Shown here in pieces: positions 35,801 through 50,244 of a DNA stretch of 64,000 bases; within the stretch, counting starts at the first letter, position 1; each line of letters begins with the position of its first letter. This DNA is from Dysidea avara. Taxonomy: Eukaryota; Porifera; Demospongiae; Dictyoceratida; Dysideidae. The position numbers were made by a program, and so were the translations under genes. The notes under the pieces are model-generated. The model ran no database searches. It had not been told where the DNA came from and was given only the letters and a program-made list of their open reading frames with translations. Location of the stretch: positions 48,390,075 through 48,454,074 of the forward strand of contig NC_089274.1 of NCBI RefSeq assembly GCF_963678975.1. The letters run 5' to 3'.

Positions 35801-38800
35801 CAATAACTCTAGTTGGCTGTCTACTAATACAGCTACTATCTTGGTACTTTCAGTTCTGCTAAAGTCATCAAATTATCTCATGATAATATATCCGTAGAAA
35901 AGTTATCTCAATAAAAACTTAGGAACACTAGCTTGTTGCCTAATAAGTAGGTCATAGGAGAGTTTATTTTGTAAGCAGCTTGTATAAAAAAATAACCCAA
36001 ACACATGGCTCCTGTGAATAGGCTTGTATAATATTCCAGTGTGTACCGATTACTAGCCAAGAGTTCATAATGTTACTACATGAAATCTTGTATACACTGC
36101 ATGTGGTATAGAGTATTGTGGTGCTCAGAGCGTGCATTTTGTCAAGTTGCTGCACAGAATAACTGTTACCCAGTCAAACTGAAACTACAACTTTGTGTCC
36201 TCATTTCAACAAATTCTGGACCCCTGCGGACCTCATCACAGCACCAAACACACACACTGACTAACCTAAACAGTTTATTTACTAAGGAACACTTTGGGGC
36301 CTTAACTAAGTATCTGGATTATGTAGGTATATATCCTAAAGATTAAAAATACATTTGGTATTGTAGTACCTTTATGGTATCACTCATAGCCTCCAGCATG
36401 TAAGTTAGTTTAGAATAGCCATAGGCAGAGTAGTCAAGCTTGTAGCTTGTTGCTGACTCAAAGTTTGGCCTTAACTTCACCAGTGTACAAATGTGATCAG
36501 GACAACTCCAAAGGTACTCCTCCAATTGTAGCTTCAGTAGTGACATGCTAGGAAGATTGGATTCTAGAAAGAACAGTGATTATATTCAGTAACAATTCCA
36601 CAGATAATCTAACTTGGTGACCACCTCATTACAGTAGCCAAAGGCACTACCTCATTATAGTAAGTAGGTCCCAAACACAGCCAAGATGTACTTTCATGAC
36701 ATTATTGAGGCCCAAAAAGTCACACTTACCATCTTCAGTCAGCTTGATAGTAGTCTGGTTATCAACTGTAGTCACCTAAAATGAGATTGGTGTCTAAAAC
36801 AATTTGACCAGATAAATAAAAGAAATACACAAAACTAGATAGAGTCTACTCAGCTAAAAACAAACATAGAAAAAAAAAAAATATGTCACCAAAAGGTTTG
36901 TGAAACGAAAAAAAAAAGTGTGCGTTGGCCGGGAATCGAACCCAGATCTACTGCTTGGAAGGCAGCAATGCTAACCATTACACCACCAACGCCACTTGAT
37001 ATGTCATGTAATTTATATGCTATTTATTACAGTACATACAATGGCGCACCTTTACATCTGGTATGCTTTCCAACATATTCACGATTTTTTTGCTTCCATA
37101 GTCCGCGCAGACCAACTGGCGTTTGAAAACGCGGCAAAATTCTTCAGCAAACTTCTTCACATCCATTTCGTTGTTCTTGCTTTTACTGAGTATCTCCTTG
37201 CACTCTGCAGCAAATGCCTTCTTCCTTTCAGCTAGCCATTTCTCTGACCATGCCACCATCTTGCCTTCTTTGGTATCTTCCACCTAGTAACCATAGTAAT
37301 ACTACATACTTCACTACAGACAGTACATGATATTTCCCTGGCTGTAAAGGTCTTTAGGGAAAGTTATCTGGGAGTCAAGTCACCACAGTATTCAACAGAA
37401 TTTCATTGTCAAAATTCTGCCTTCTTGCTATACAGGTTTTAATCTGCTCATGCAATGGACAATTCCGAAATGATGAAACGTGATGTCATAATTGACAAAA
37501 TGGCCGTGTTAGTGTACGGGCTTCAGAGACTTTGGCATGTAGTATTGGAAATAAAATGGTTCGTTGTTGTTTACACATGGATCCAGAAGATAATAAAGGT
37601 AAGAAGCACTACAAGTATTGAAATGGATTCCGATGAGGAAAGCAAACTAAAATTCTTAAATGTGTACACAAATTCTCAAATTGCATTATATTGTGTACGC
37701 TTCACCTTCAACCTTTATCAAATTTATAAATGCTATTATAGGGAAACACTACCTCAACCAATATCTTCCTGTACAAAATCTCCACACTAGCATGGCCATC
37801 TTGTTTTGTGACACCAACAAATCATCAAAAAATGTCAATGTGGATATCATCCATAGTAGTCTGAGACTAATAGCTGCTACATTATGGACAACTACCTAGT
37901 GACTTGTACTACTGTCATAAACACTACCTTACTTATTACTATGACTGTGTAATGTAAGTTGGGAAGTTTACACTAAACTGCCACTACTGTACAGCCAGTG
38001 TTATGTACAGTCAGTGTTATGTACAGTCAGTGTTATGTACAGTCAGTGTTATGTACAGTCAGTGTTATGTACAGTCAGTGTTATTATATCAATTAATTGA
38101 CTGCAGCACTAACCCATGATATCAAACTTAGAATTAATCAGTAGTACGTTCTCCTAATAATCTACTGTCAAGAGTCCAAATTATTAAACTTAAGCAAGTA
38201 ACTGTTTAAACAAGGCACATACATAGCTCAGAATATACAGAATGCAATCATATGTCACAATTGTGATTACTGAGCAGTAATTGATTATGATCACAATCAC
38301 ACAGCTCTACTGCTAAGTTTGGTGCTGAAACTATCTGACTCAACAGGCCCCAAGAATAGTATAACAACTTCATCAATACATAATGAAATAAGGAGACAGT
38401 AGAAAGTTCTACACACATGCACACACACATAAAATAAGACAACACACCTTCAGAAATGGACACTCTTCCAGCAACTGAGAGGTGTAGCCTACATTAGTGA
38501 CCAACCTGTCTGCCTTCAGACGCGACTGCAAATCACTAGAATAATATAACATAACGTTTACTCAGGATTGATATTAATGTATGGGAGAGAGTATCAACAG
38601 TTCTCTATCACCAGTAGAAGCATAAATTTGATCAAAGTGTGTTTGTACAGGCTATACTAGGGACAGTGTGTTTGTACAGGTTATACTAGGGACAGTGTGT
38701 TTGTACAGGCTATACTAGGGACAGTGTGTTTGTACAGGTTATACTGGGGACAGTGTGTTTGTACAGGCTATACTAGGGACAGTGTGTTTGTACAGGTTAT

Positions 38801-41800
38801 ACTGGGGACAGTGTGTTTGTACAGGTTATACTGGGGTCAGTTAGATACTCTTCACCATACAAATTATTATCTAACATTACCTCAACAATATCTTTCCATC
38901 AGGAGCAGTAGCCAGGATTTGTTTAATGGACTTGTGTAGCTCTGAGAAATCAGCATCTGGTGGAAATTAAGGCAGTAACTAATTAGTTAGTGGACTCCTT
39001 TCAGACTCTACAGAAAAACTGTCCTTAATATTGACTAATTTTTGGTCTCAACAGGTATGGAATAATGAAAACCTACATTTTGATAGTTTTGATAACAAAA
39101 AACATTTTATCATGATAAATGATATTATCTCGATGGTGAAATATTGTTATGAAGTAGTTTTATAAGCACAGTTTTGTGTAATTACTAGTATCTCTTGAAA
39201 AAATCGCTTTTTTTTTCAGTGCATTGCCACAGCTGATTGTGACCTCACTCATAAGAGTATCATCTTTTAATATACAATAGTCAACAGAGATTTGCTGTTA
39301 TCTTGAGACATCAATAATAGAAAATTCATCACCTTTATCATGGGTGTCACAATAATCATACTATCGTTACTATCACACAGCCCTACTTTAAATGTTTCTT
39401 TACCTCTTACAGAGGTAAACCCCTTTATTACATTGTTGTGGAGTGTCTGCAGGGTTTCCACTGTGTTACAGATGGTATTCATTTGATGTCACATTTTCTA
39501 TATAATCACAAAAATGTGTGAGGCAAGACTGAGTTACAAACTGAAGAACGCTGGCAAAAATAAGGAAGCTGTGATGTGTTGTTCGTTGATTATAGTAATG
39601 TCGCTTTATAGCTGGAAGGTAAAGAGCCATAAACTAAACTCCAGTTACTCACTGTTACTGAAGAGTTAATCCAGTCCCTTTACTCCTGCTCTTGAACTGG
39701 CTATTATTAGTATAGGCAACTCATCTTCAGTTGTATACAATTACAGAAAGTTTCATTTTCTTATATGGGAGCCATCGATTTTTGCCTCAAAAACAGTGTC
39801 TAGTAATCGTTACTTAAAATGATTTACATAAACAGATATAGTACAAGTAGACATTATGACACAATGGTCAGTTTAATTACTCCACTTAAGAAACCGTTAA
39901 AGTTTACAGTCTAGGATTGGGAAATATCAAATGGTATTTGTGTATAGCTATAGTTACACAGAGACATGTCAGAAATATTAATCCAACACCTCTGTACAAA
40001 GTACAGTAAAATCCCTCTGTAGTGGACAACCAAAGATTGTTAGCTAGTTTTTGCTGCACTACAGAGTTTCCTCTTTTAGAAGTAGAACTAGACCAGTTGG
40101 GACCAGTCCTTATTATGGAGGTTCTTTTGTGTCCTATATCAGTGGAGTAAATTCCCAAGTCTTTCGGGTTTGTTGTACCTAACAGTTACTGTACCAATAA
40201 GATTTTCTGAAACACTAACTCAGTTGACAATTGAACTTCTTCACTAATGTTACAATTTTTGAGCATCAGATTACAGAGGCTCCATTTATATATTAGTAAA
40301 GGATTATTACTGTCCAGTAACCAACTATACAGCTACAGACATTGTGAACTATTTTTATAGAAGCAATTACTTCATGTATGGTTTACTGATGTTACCTGAT
40401 TCAGATGAACTAGATGACAACAGGTTGGATGTAGCCATGGTAATAGAAGGCCTCACATGAGCTGACCCCTCAGACCCAGTCAGGTAGACAGTGTCATTAA
40501 TCAGTTTTAAGTGAGGACACTCTACCAGTAGGTCCCTCATCTTGTCCTTGCCATAGTTGGAGGTACGGAAACTTCTCTTGAAGTGCTTCTGGTAGGACGG
40601 CTGGAACTGACTGCATAGAGAGGGAAACAATGGAATGACCACACACAGTTTGTTAAATCAAGCGGGGCTTCTTTATGATAGTGATAGATGGGCACATACT
40701 TGGCTTAGGGCTTTCTCAAATGCTATGAACACTTGTTCAACACACATGTTGTGATGTCATGTGTGTCATACTATATGGCACCTGGAATTGGTACCAAATA
40801 TTTTCAAATTCTTTTATCACTTTCATAATTTTAAAAATATGGTAATAAAGCACTGACTTCCTAAGCCACACGATATGCTGGAGTTGTTGATACTGAAGTG
40901 TTGGGTTGAACTATGAGATCATGTGATGTGTGATGACATCTAAGACATCTTCTCTGGAAAACTGAATTTCAATATGGTACAGACCTCTCACATCATCTAC
41001 TTTGTACTTCAGTTGTACTTTCATCTAAACTTTGTTAAATATTTTTATGGTTATACTGAGGAGTTGTTAGTACACCCACACACTAACATGGTGAGCTGTT
41101 TATGTCTGTGACATTATTGAGGGTAAAGTCCATGGACTGAAGTATTTGAGCAGTATTAATAGAACTATACTCTACTCATAGTACAGTAGGATACCTCCAT
41201 TAGGCAAGCTGAATAAGTGACTGCTTTATTAGAGTATTTTGTCAACTTAATTATTTTATTAATGTTAGTGTGTATATATGCTCTATTAGTAATTAAACAG
41301 AGCTTCATATGAAAGGGCTTTATTTTATTGGAACAAACTTACTGATATTAACACTATTGTCCCTACACTAGAACACAGTTAGGTCACACTCTTATATTAG
41401 TTACTAACAACTTACTCTAATGGAATACTATGATAAGAAGTATTGAGCAGTAATGTCCTGAACTCTTCAAACAACTGCTGCAGGGTTGGGTAAAGTGGTA
41501 ACTCTGTACCTGCAATAATACAATGAGAAAAAATTACAATTAATTACTTCAATTTTTTGCTGTTACCCAAAACATAATTATTAGAAGTGTTATAGCAATT
41601 CACACACTGCACACACAACTGGCTCACCAGACTGTTTGCTACCATCCACTACCCTAGTCATCACACTACACCAATCACTAAGGTTACCATCCACCATAAA
41701 CCCCTTCTGTCTCTGTCTCAACAACAAGTCCAGCAACTTCCTGCCACTAGCCTTGTCTATCGGTAAGGGTCCATATTCCTTCCAATACATGCCCACCAAA

Positions 41801-44800
41801 CTATAGTGATAGCATTAAAGAATAATTACTAGGTGTTAACCCATCAAGACTTCCCATGCTTATTATTTTGTGGCAAAGTACAAACCTTTTGTCTCTCTTT
41901 AAAGTTCAAAGTTCATACTATTATATAGTTGAATTTGAATTTATTACTGGACAGGCAGCATTTGCTGATTTGTCCAGGGGACCAGCCCAAAGAAGAATTA
42001 CACACCACACACCACACAATAGATACATACATACATACACATTTAAAGAGACTTAAGTTACATGTATTGGTTCAAGTTTGCTACAAATGATTCAAGGGAA
42101 TCTGATTCAATGATCCAGAAGAAGAGATTGTTCCAATCACGGATTGTATTGGGGGGAAAAAAACTAAACCTGTAAGGGTCAGTAGATGAGGGGGGTAAAA
42201 TGTAGTGCATCTCATGGTAACTCCTTGTTGGTCTTGAAGTGGTGTTGTAGTAGGATGGAATCTTCAGAGGTATTAGATTACAGATAGATTTGTAAAAGAG
42301 GGACTTACAAGAGAAGAATACTACTACAAACGTATCTATAGCTATTATATATAATCGTACTTCAACAAGCGCACTCCTTGGGGGTACTTCTTCACCATTC
42401 TAATAAACCTCCGAGGGATGGATGGTTCAGCAGTCACCCCAACATTAGGACTCATCTCTGACAGAATAGCAATCATCGTAGCCATGTTGCTGCCCTGTAG
42501 CTCCACTGCTCCTTGACAACACATGTTGACCTGGTCGGCAACGATCATCCTACCCTTCACCAACATATTGTACTGTAGTTGTAAGGTAGTCCAGCTAGTC
42601 CAGCCAAACTCTTGTTGTTTCAGTATCTCAATAACTTTAGACCTGAAGAAAATAACATCATTACTCTACTAAGATACAATGTACTTAGCAAGAGATCTGG
42701 CATTGTTACATGATCCTATCATCCATACCAATAATGTAATATCATCTACAACTTGTATTACTATATGGACAGGCACAGAGTCACGGGCAAATGGCCTGGG
42801 GCCCATTCCTTAAAGGTCTCCTCTCAACCTGTGTCCCATGCTTTGATACGCTCATTAGTGATATCAGTGTAAAAATAGTTTAATAGAACAGTCAGTGCTT
42901 TGGTATTATTCTCAATCTACCATTGATAATCAAAACATTATAACATACTTGTTACCTCAGACTACCCCAATACTGTAGGACTGTGCCCAACTTCTAAACC
43001 ACCTTCTGTGTGAGTGATGTGATTCATGTTTATTTGAAGATTATATCTCGACAAAATTACGTCTACTGTACACAACACGTGTAATAACAAAGTGTAGATA
43101 GGTTCCAGTGTAATATGGACACCTTGGGGGGACCAATAAATTTAGTGTCATGATTATCAAGGTACCCTAATTTTCGTACAAAGGGATTCTTTGGGACCTT
43201 AATTAAGTGTCTGTCATGTAGATATCCTCAAGTGTCCACATTAACAAGTTCCAGTGTATAAACACATCACACACACCATTACCTGATCTGGATGCTCTCC
43301 TCTTGAAGCTGGGACCAGGTACATGGTCGCACCAGCCATGGTAACTGCTCAGACCGGAATTGTCCTAACAACACATCACAGCTCCTCTTGAGCAGTGCAC
43401 GGCTAGCAACGTGATTGTGCAGGATGTCAGAGGGAGAGGGGCTCACCTGCATCACCTGACAGGTTTTCAACAGGTCCACAGTAACCACTATAAGGTATTC
43501 CATTGAGTTGTGCCAGTAAATGGTCAAGTCTTGGTCAATCTAAAGGAAACATGATACATATGATCAAAAGTTCATAATACATATATATATATATATATTT
43601 AGGAGAATATCCGACACCTGTATTACCCCTTCAAAACGCACCATGTAATAATTGTGCAACATAACTAATATCATACACTACGGTAGTAGTGTATAGTAGA
43701 AACCACAAAGGAGTAGGTGTGGCCCACGAAATAACATCACCCAAAAAACAGCCTTAATTTCCCCCTGATGACGATGAGGCAGTATTGGTTAGGTAAAACT
43801 AAGCCCAAACAAGCTTTCAGATCAACCCGAAATGCTTTCAACAAGTTGCTACGGAATTAAAAAAAAATGTTTATTTAACAGAATTTTCTAGTGACTGACT
43901 GACTGATGCCTTCAGACAAGCGTAACTCGATAACAGCTAAGGCCATGGGCTTGATTTTTTCACTGTTCGACATCGCTTCAGCCCGACAGGTGCCTTTTGG
44001 CACACCACAGTACGTACAATGCATGGACTTACCAGTGTCCTCCTTTGTGTCCCATTCATCTTTGCTGACAGTGAAGTGTCGATTTGGCGATAGCATGTGG
44101 ACAGTGCTATTTCAGATGTGGTATGCGTGGGTTCACCAGTCATAATAATTATTTTACAAAAAAAAAGTAAACAAACAAGTACACAGAAAATTTGGAATTT
44201 TCAACTAGAGTAGGGACCACAACACATCGATATTGAGCACAGTAGGGATATAACACTTCTTATTGTTTTACTGTGATTTAATATCGTGCACTACTCCAAC
44301 TTGTTTCAGTACTTTTTATCGATGTGCTGTGGTCCCTACTCTAGTTGAAAATTCCAAATTTTTCTGTGTACTTGTTTTAGTATAATTTCAGTAAACTCCA
44401 ACACATGGCTTCCCCATGAAATACTTGTTGATAGGCATTGATATACCAAAGCGAAGACCTACAAGCACTTCAAGGCCCTAATAGCTCTTGAAGCAAGTTA
44501 ACACCTTTGGTGATGATGACTATTGCATAACATTATTCTAAATGTATATATATATTATGAACTCTTGATAAGATTATCCCCTCAACTTGATGTGTGCATG
44601 CTCAGATACCTTACTTATTACTCATTAATAAGACCACCTCATCATAGTGACCATGTTTTGGTCCATAGTTTACCCTACTAATAAACTTTTTTTTCCTTAA
44701 GACTTAATAAATAATAGAGACTGACTCAAGTAGGTATGAAGTAATTCTTATCTTTGAAAGGATAACAAATTTAATACAGTAAAAACGGAGACACAATTCT

Positions 44801-47800
44801 TGGCCCCAAAGTTTCATTTACAAAATTTATCATTATTTTTTTTACTAAGACTTTACAACACATGCCTGAACCTGGGCAGCCTCGAACCTGCAGCCATCCG
44901 ATTAACGCTCGAATGCTTACAGGAGTCTGCCAGGCAGTGAAGATGTTTTCTCCTTGTCAATTTCATGTATATGTATCCATAGGAACTCTAGAATAGTTCA
45001 CTCACCATCACAGATGCCATCATACACAGCTTGACTACTTCTCCAGTAAGTTTGCTAAACAGTACAGGTATTAATGTCTTGTCCTTGACCCCCTTGATCC
45101 CATTAATAACAATTCGTCCCTTCCCACCAACTATGATTATATCATGATCAGGAACATGGTGAGCAGGTGGTAAGAATGGTGGGGGTGGCTGACGATGCTG
45201 CTGTGTCATAAATGCCCCAGGGGGAGGCATGCCCAAAAGAGAGTTTGGAACATGGACAGGTTGAGGTGGAGGAGGCTTGGGCCGAGGAAGGTACATCTCA
45301 GCAGGAACTCCAGCTGTAATCCTCGGTGGACTAGGCATAATTGGTGGACCAGCCTTGTTCATTGGGGAAGGAGGGAGTTTAGGATACTGAGGCAACAACA
45401 CGGGATTACTGGTGTTCAGAGGATTGAAGTTGGCAGGTGGGAAGGTTGAAGCCAAGTTGTAGTTGTTGGGTATGTTTGTATGTGGTGGTAGAGGAGGGTG
45501 TGGGCGTGACTGGAATGGGTGTGGCTGTAGCTGCTGTGGAGGAGGTAGCAGTGGATGATCATTGACTTTCCATGACATTGGTTGAGGACGGCCTTGTGGT
45601 TGCTGTGGTTGTTCCAAGACTGCAGTTAGCGGATAACCAAACATGTTGGCACCATCGATCCTGCGCTGAGCTCTGTAAGAAATATTTTCTCATCATTTAA
45701 ACGACCCTGTATAATATGGAAAGCTTGTAATTAAAGTGTCATGATTATCAAGGTGTCATGATTATCAAGGTGTCATGATTATCAAGGTGTTATGATTTTC
45801 CAAGTCAGTTTACATACTAATTTAGGACCTTAACTAAGTCTCTGATTATGCAGGTATCTTCTAGTATCCACATTAACTGGTTCCACAACAGATTGGTACT
45901 TACCTCGCTGCAGCATCATACGTCCTGAAGCGGATGCGAGCTGCTCCACTCTTAATGTCACTCACATCTCTGATGAAGCCTCCACAATTCTCTGACAGAT
46001 GGAGCAACTTGTCCCGCACCTTGTACCGAGACAAAGCTGAGGAGAACCCTGTCACTTTAACACCAAAACTCAACCTCATTGCCTGCAATACAAATAAAAT
46101 TAAACCTCAAGGCAGCAATAACTGGTAAAAGCTAGCTTCTATTTTAATTTACCACTATCTACATTAAACTGTTTAGTGTGACCTGCTTACAAGTCGGTCA
46201 CCTATGGCATTTCGTACCCTAAACCATTAAGAGGTTTAAAGGACACCCTCCGGGAAATAAAGTTGGCTGTTTTATAATAAGTAGACATTGAGCTGAGTAA
46301 CTACAGTGGATCCTCGCTTATCCGGACTTCGGTTATCCGAACACCTCGATTGTCCGAACGCCAAATGTGACTGTTCTATTAGAGTATTTTGCCATCAGTG
46401 TGCATTCTATTAGAGTAAATGACTGTTCTATTAGAGTAGTTGAACGAAGCTCTGTATATAAATCAATAGGCTTCAGTTATCCGAACAAATTCACTTATCT
46501 GAACACTTTTGGCAAACTATAAGAACAAAGCTGTTCGGATAACTGAGGATCCACTGTACTAACAGCCTGTTTACACTACAGGTCGCTCTGGACGAGATCG
46601 CTTCAATTCGATCCAGATCAATTTTTTAGCCACGTTTATACTGCAAAGGCCAAGCCCGCTCCAATCACCAAAAAAACTTAAACCCACAATCATAATTTTC
46701 ATCGAAGTAGAGATTGTTGATGGAGTTAAAGGATTTGTGCGCTCTGTTATCGTAAGGTTAGTAGGCATGATAAAGTTTTTGGCGTTGGTAACAACCTCTC
46801 AATTCTGTGGAGTTGGTCAACTATTCATTCGCATGCGGACCAGAGTCCTTTTGTTGTTCTTGAGGTTGTCCTTCTGTATCGTACCCTAAATACTTTGCTG
46901 TTACTTCATTTTGTCATTACAGTCGCCATTTTAACTGTAGTTCTCCGTGCTTATTAGAGCCAAATCGAACTGCAGGTTCACAACTGTTTATACTGGGTGA
47001 GTAGAGCAAACTAGATCGAACCAGACCCACATCCCTAACAGGTCCATTTCAGAGCGGTTCGACACAGTTCGGTTCAATACGGTACGCGTATACACTGACT
47101 TGGAAATCGCTAGAGATAGTTCGAACTAGATGGCTAGTGTAAACAGGCTGTAAGAAACAAAAGTGAATTCTTTTTCAAAATAGCATTTGAGCTATCAATA
47201 GCACAGGTGTCAAGAGCACACATGTGCGGCTTGACTCCATAACAAGTTTGAAAACAGGGTCCAATACAGTTTTATGGCTTCACAAGAAAATGTATGGAAG
47301 TGTCAGAAATTTGAATGGTTTTGTGGTATTTTTAGCAGGTCAAGAATGAGCTATATTTCAAGAACTTGTGCAATTCATCATTAAAAGTTTTTGAGGACTT
47401 AACATGTACATACTAAAGAGAAATGCAAAGAGGTGGCCTTTTTATACAGGTATCTTCTGTTACTATTATTACTGACAAGGGACAAATTGGCTTTGATTTT
47501 CCAGAAGGATTATAAACACTCAAACACTAACCGCATCTTCTCCTCTAGTTGGAATATCTCTCACAAAATCATCAAACATCACTGTAGTGTGTGCTGTGTA
47601 CTTGAGTGCATCAGATGCATTTCTGTTGTGCACCAGTATAACCGTGAACATGTGTCTGTGCCTGAGGTCATGAAGGTCATTGGAAAAATTGACATCACTG
47701 GTAACCATGACAACAGTAGCTGGAGAATTGTAGGTGTCAGCAAAACGACGTAAACTGACACGAAGTTTGTCATCTGCTGCATTTTTGGCAACGGCACTAA

Positions 47801-49913
47801 CATGTACTACAGTAACCTAGTGAGAAATACAATAGAAATAACAATATACAAAATTACTGTATTTAAAAATACTTACATGTGCTTTATTTAGATCAGTGAT
47901 AACTTCACCAGTTTCTTTCAAAGTGTCACAGACACACATGAACTCCACTTCACGTTTTCCTTCCACAAAGTTTTGTCGGAATTTCTGGACAAGGTGAAAT
48001 GCTGAACGTCCAGGAGGGACTACGCAGTTCTCAATATCCCAGAATATCCCAACTGGTTCCAGCTGTGCTGCAGATTTCTTGCCAGAGCCTTTACTGCCAC
48101 CACTAGACTTCCCTTTTGAATGCTTACTAGCTCTACCAGTGTCAACTACTTGAATTTCATCTTCACTTCCTGAGCTATTGAAATGGGATAGGCCACTTGA
48201 GAGACTAGATTTGCTGATGTTCTTTCTAATTTTGCCCTTAGAGTGTTGGATTTTCTTTGATTTCATTGCCTTTTCTTCCATGCTATCTTCGTCACTGCTA
48301 CTACTGCTGCTGCTGGCTCGTTCCCTGAGACGTGATTGGCCACCAGGTGTAGGTTGGTCATCTATGTCCAGTCCCATCATCCTAGCCACTTGGTCATCAC
48401 TCATCCTGTGACTGTACATGACCGTGTCACCTGAAGATGATAATTGTAAATACAAAATAAAATAATACACATCCACACACATAAATGCACACACAGAACC
48501 TGCTACCATATACACAGTCACATCTATATTGAACTACCTGTGCATGTCTATGAATTAGTGTAGCAAACTCTCTGACTAGTAGTAGCCCCCATGGGAGGCT
48601 GTATTATGTCTCATAGGTGAGGATGTTTGGGTGTACTGAACTTTGTCCATTGTGTGAGACATAGACAGTCAACATTTCCTTCCCCAATTTACTCCATGTC
48701 TCCATTCAAACAACAGACACCACACACAATTAAGGCCTACTTTATTCCACGGACTGGACTGGACTCGTGGACTGAGCTGGAAACAGCTTTTAAACAATAA
48801 TCCAGGAATTATCCATCTCTTGCAACACTGGAGACACCACTATCGAGCTATAACTGCTGCTGCTGGCTCTTCCTTACAAGTCATGACACACTAGCATATG
48901 CACTAATTAATTAGAATACACTTACGATACATGCTGTACTAGCAGTGATACAGCGTGATAAAGGCTATTCTTGTAGCGTAGATGTTTTCCTTTGTTGCTT
49001 TAGCACTAGTGTTAACAGCTGTAGAGATGAGCTAGCAATTATTGTTAGCAGGTAACTAGGTGAGCACCACCAGGCAAGGTGATGGGGCTATGCAAATAAT
49101 CTGGCTCATCACTACAACCCTAACGCTAGTGTTAAGTACTAAAGCAACAAAGGAAAACATGTACACTACAACAATAGCCTCTGTCACGCTTTATCACTGC
49201 GAGTACACGTGTATCGTAAGTGTATTTTAATTGATTAGTGCATGCGCTAGTGTCATCCGACTTGTAAGGAAGAGCAGTACCAGCAGTTATAGCTCGATAG
49301 TGGTGTCTCCAGTGTTGCAAGAGATGGATAATTCCTGGATTATTATTTAAAAGCTGTTTCCAGCTCAGTCCACGAGTCCAGTCCAGTCCGTGGAATAAAG
49401 TAGGCCCACAATTAACATACCAACTTCTTCATCAGATTCAGAGCTATCATCATCGTCATCATCATCTGAGTCAGACATGAACTGCACATCATCATCATCA
49501 TCATCATCATAATACATCTATTGTCAGATGATCATGTCAGTAATTCCCTAACTGATCACACTCGACCACATGTAACATACCCCTTCCTCCTCATTACTGC
49601 CTGATGATCTTTTGACTCCTGGTGGGATGGAATATCGGTGTGAATTGACAAATGCACTAGCACATTACATACAAACAAATGCATGTATATACACACAAAC
49701 AAACAAACACACTCACCTAAACCACCAGGGTGGAGCATAAAGCAGTTCACATCAAGACAATCTCTATCCTGCCACTTCTTGCATAGAATGGTGGTGCTCC
49801 GAGCAATATCATTGTGTCGATAAGGGCATAACTGTCAAGCACAATAGTATGAATGAATAACATGCACACTGCACAGCAGTTAATACAAACCACCTGTGAG
49901 GATGCTGTGTGCG

Positions 49914-49957
<44 letters not shown>

Positions 49958-50123
49958 ATGTATGTGTGTGTGTAGTGTGTGTGTATGTATGTGTGTGTGG
50001 TGTGTGTATGTATGTGTGTGTGGTGTGTGTGTGTGTAGTGTGGTGTAGTGTGTGTGTGTGTAGTGTGTGTGCGTGTAGTGTGTATGTGTGTAGTGTGTGT
50101 GTATGTGTGTGCGTGCGTATGTG

Positions 50124-50185
<62 letters not shown>

Positions 50186-50202
50186 TGTGTGGTGTGTGTG
50201 TG

Positions 50203-50244
<42 letters not shown>

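Noticed and set aside
44880-44950. Possible third tRNA gene on the minus strand near the B-box-like GGTTCGAGGCT
   Set aside because: No acceptor stem or anticodon arm can be drawn; listed as SINE-like only.
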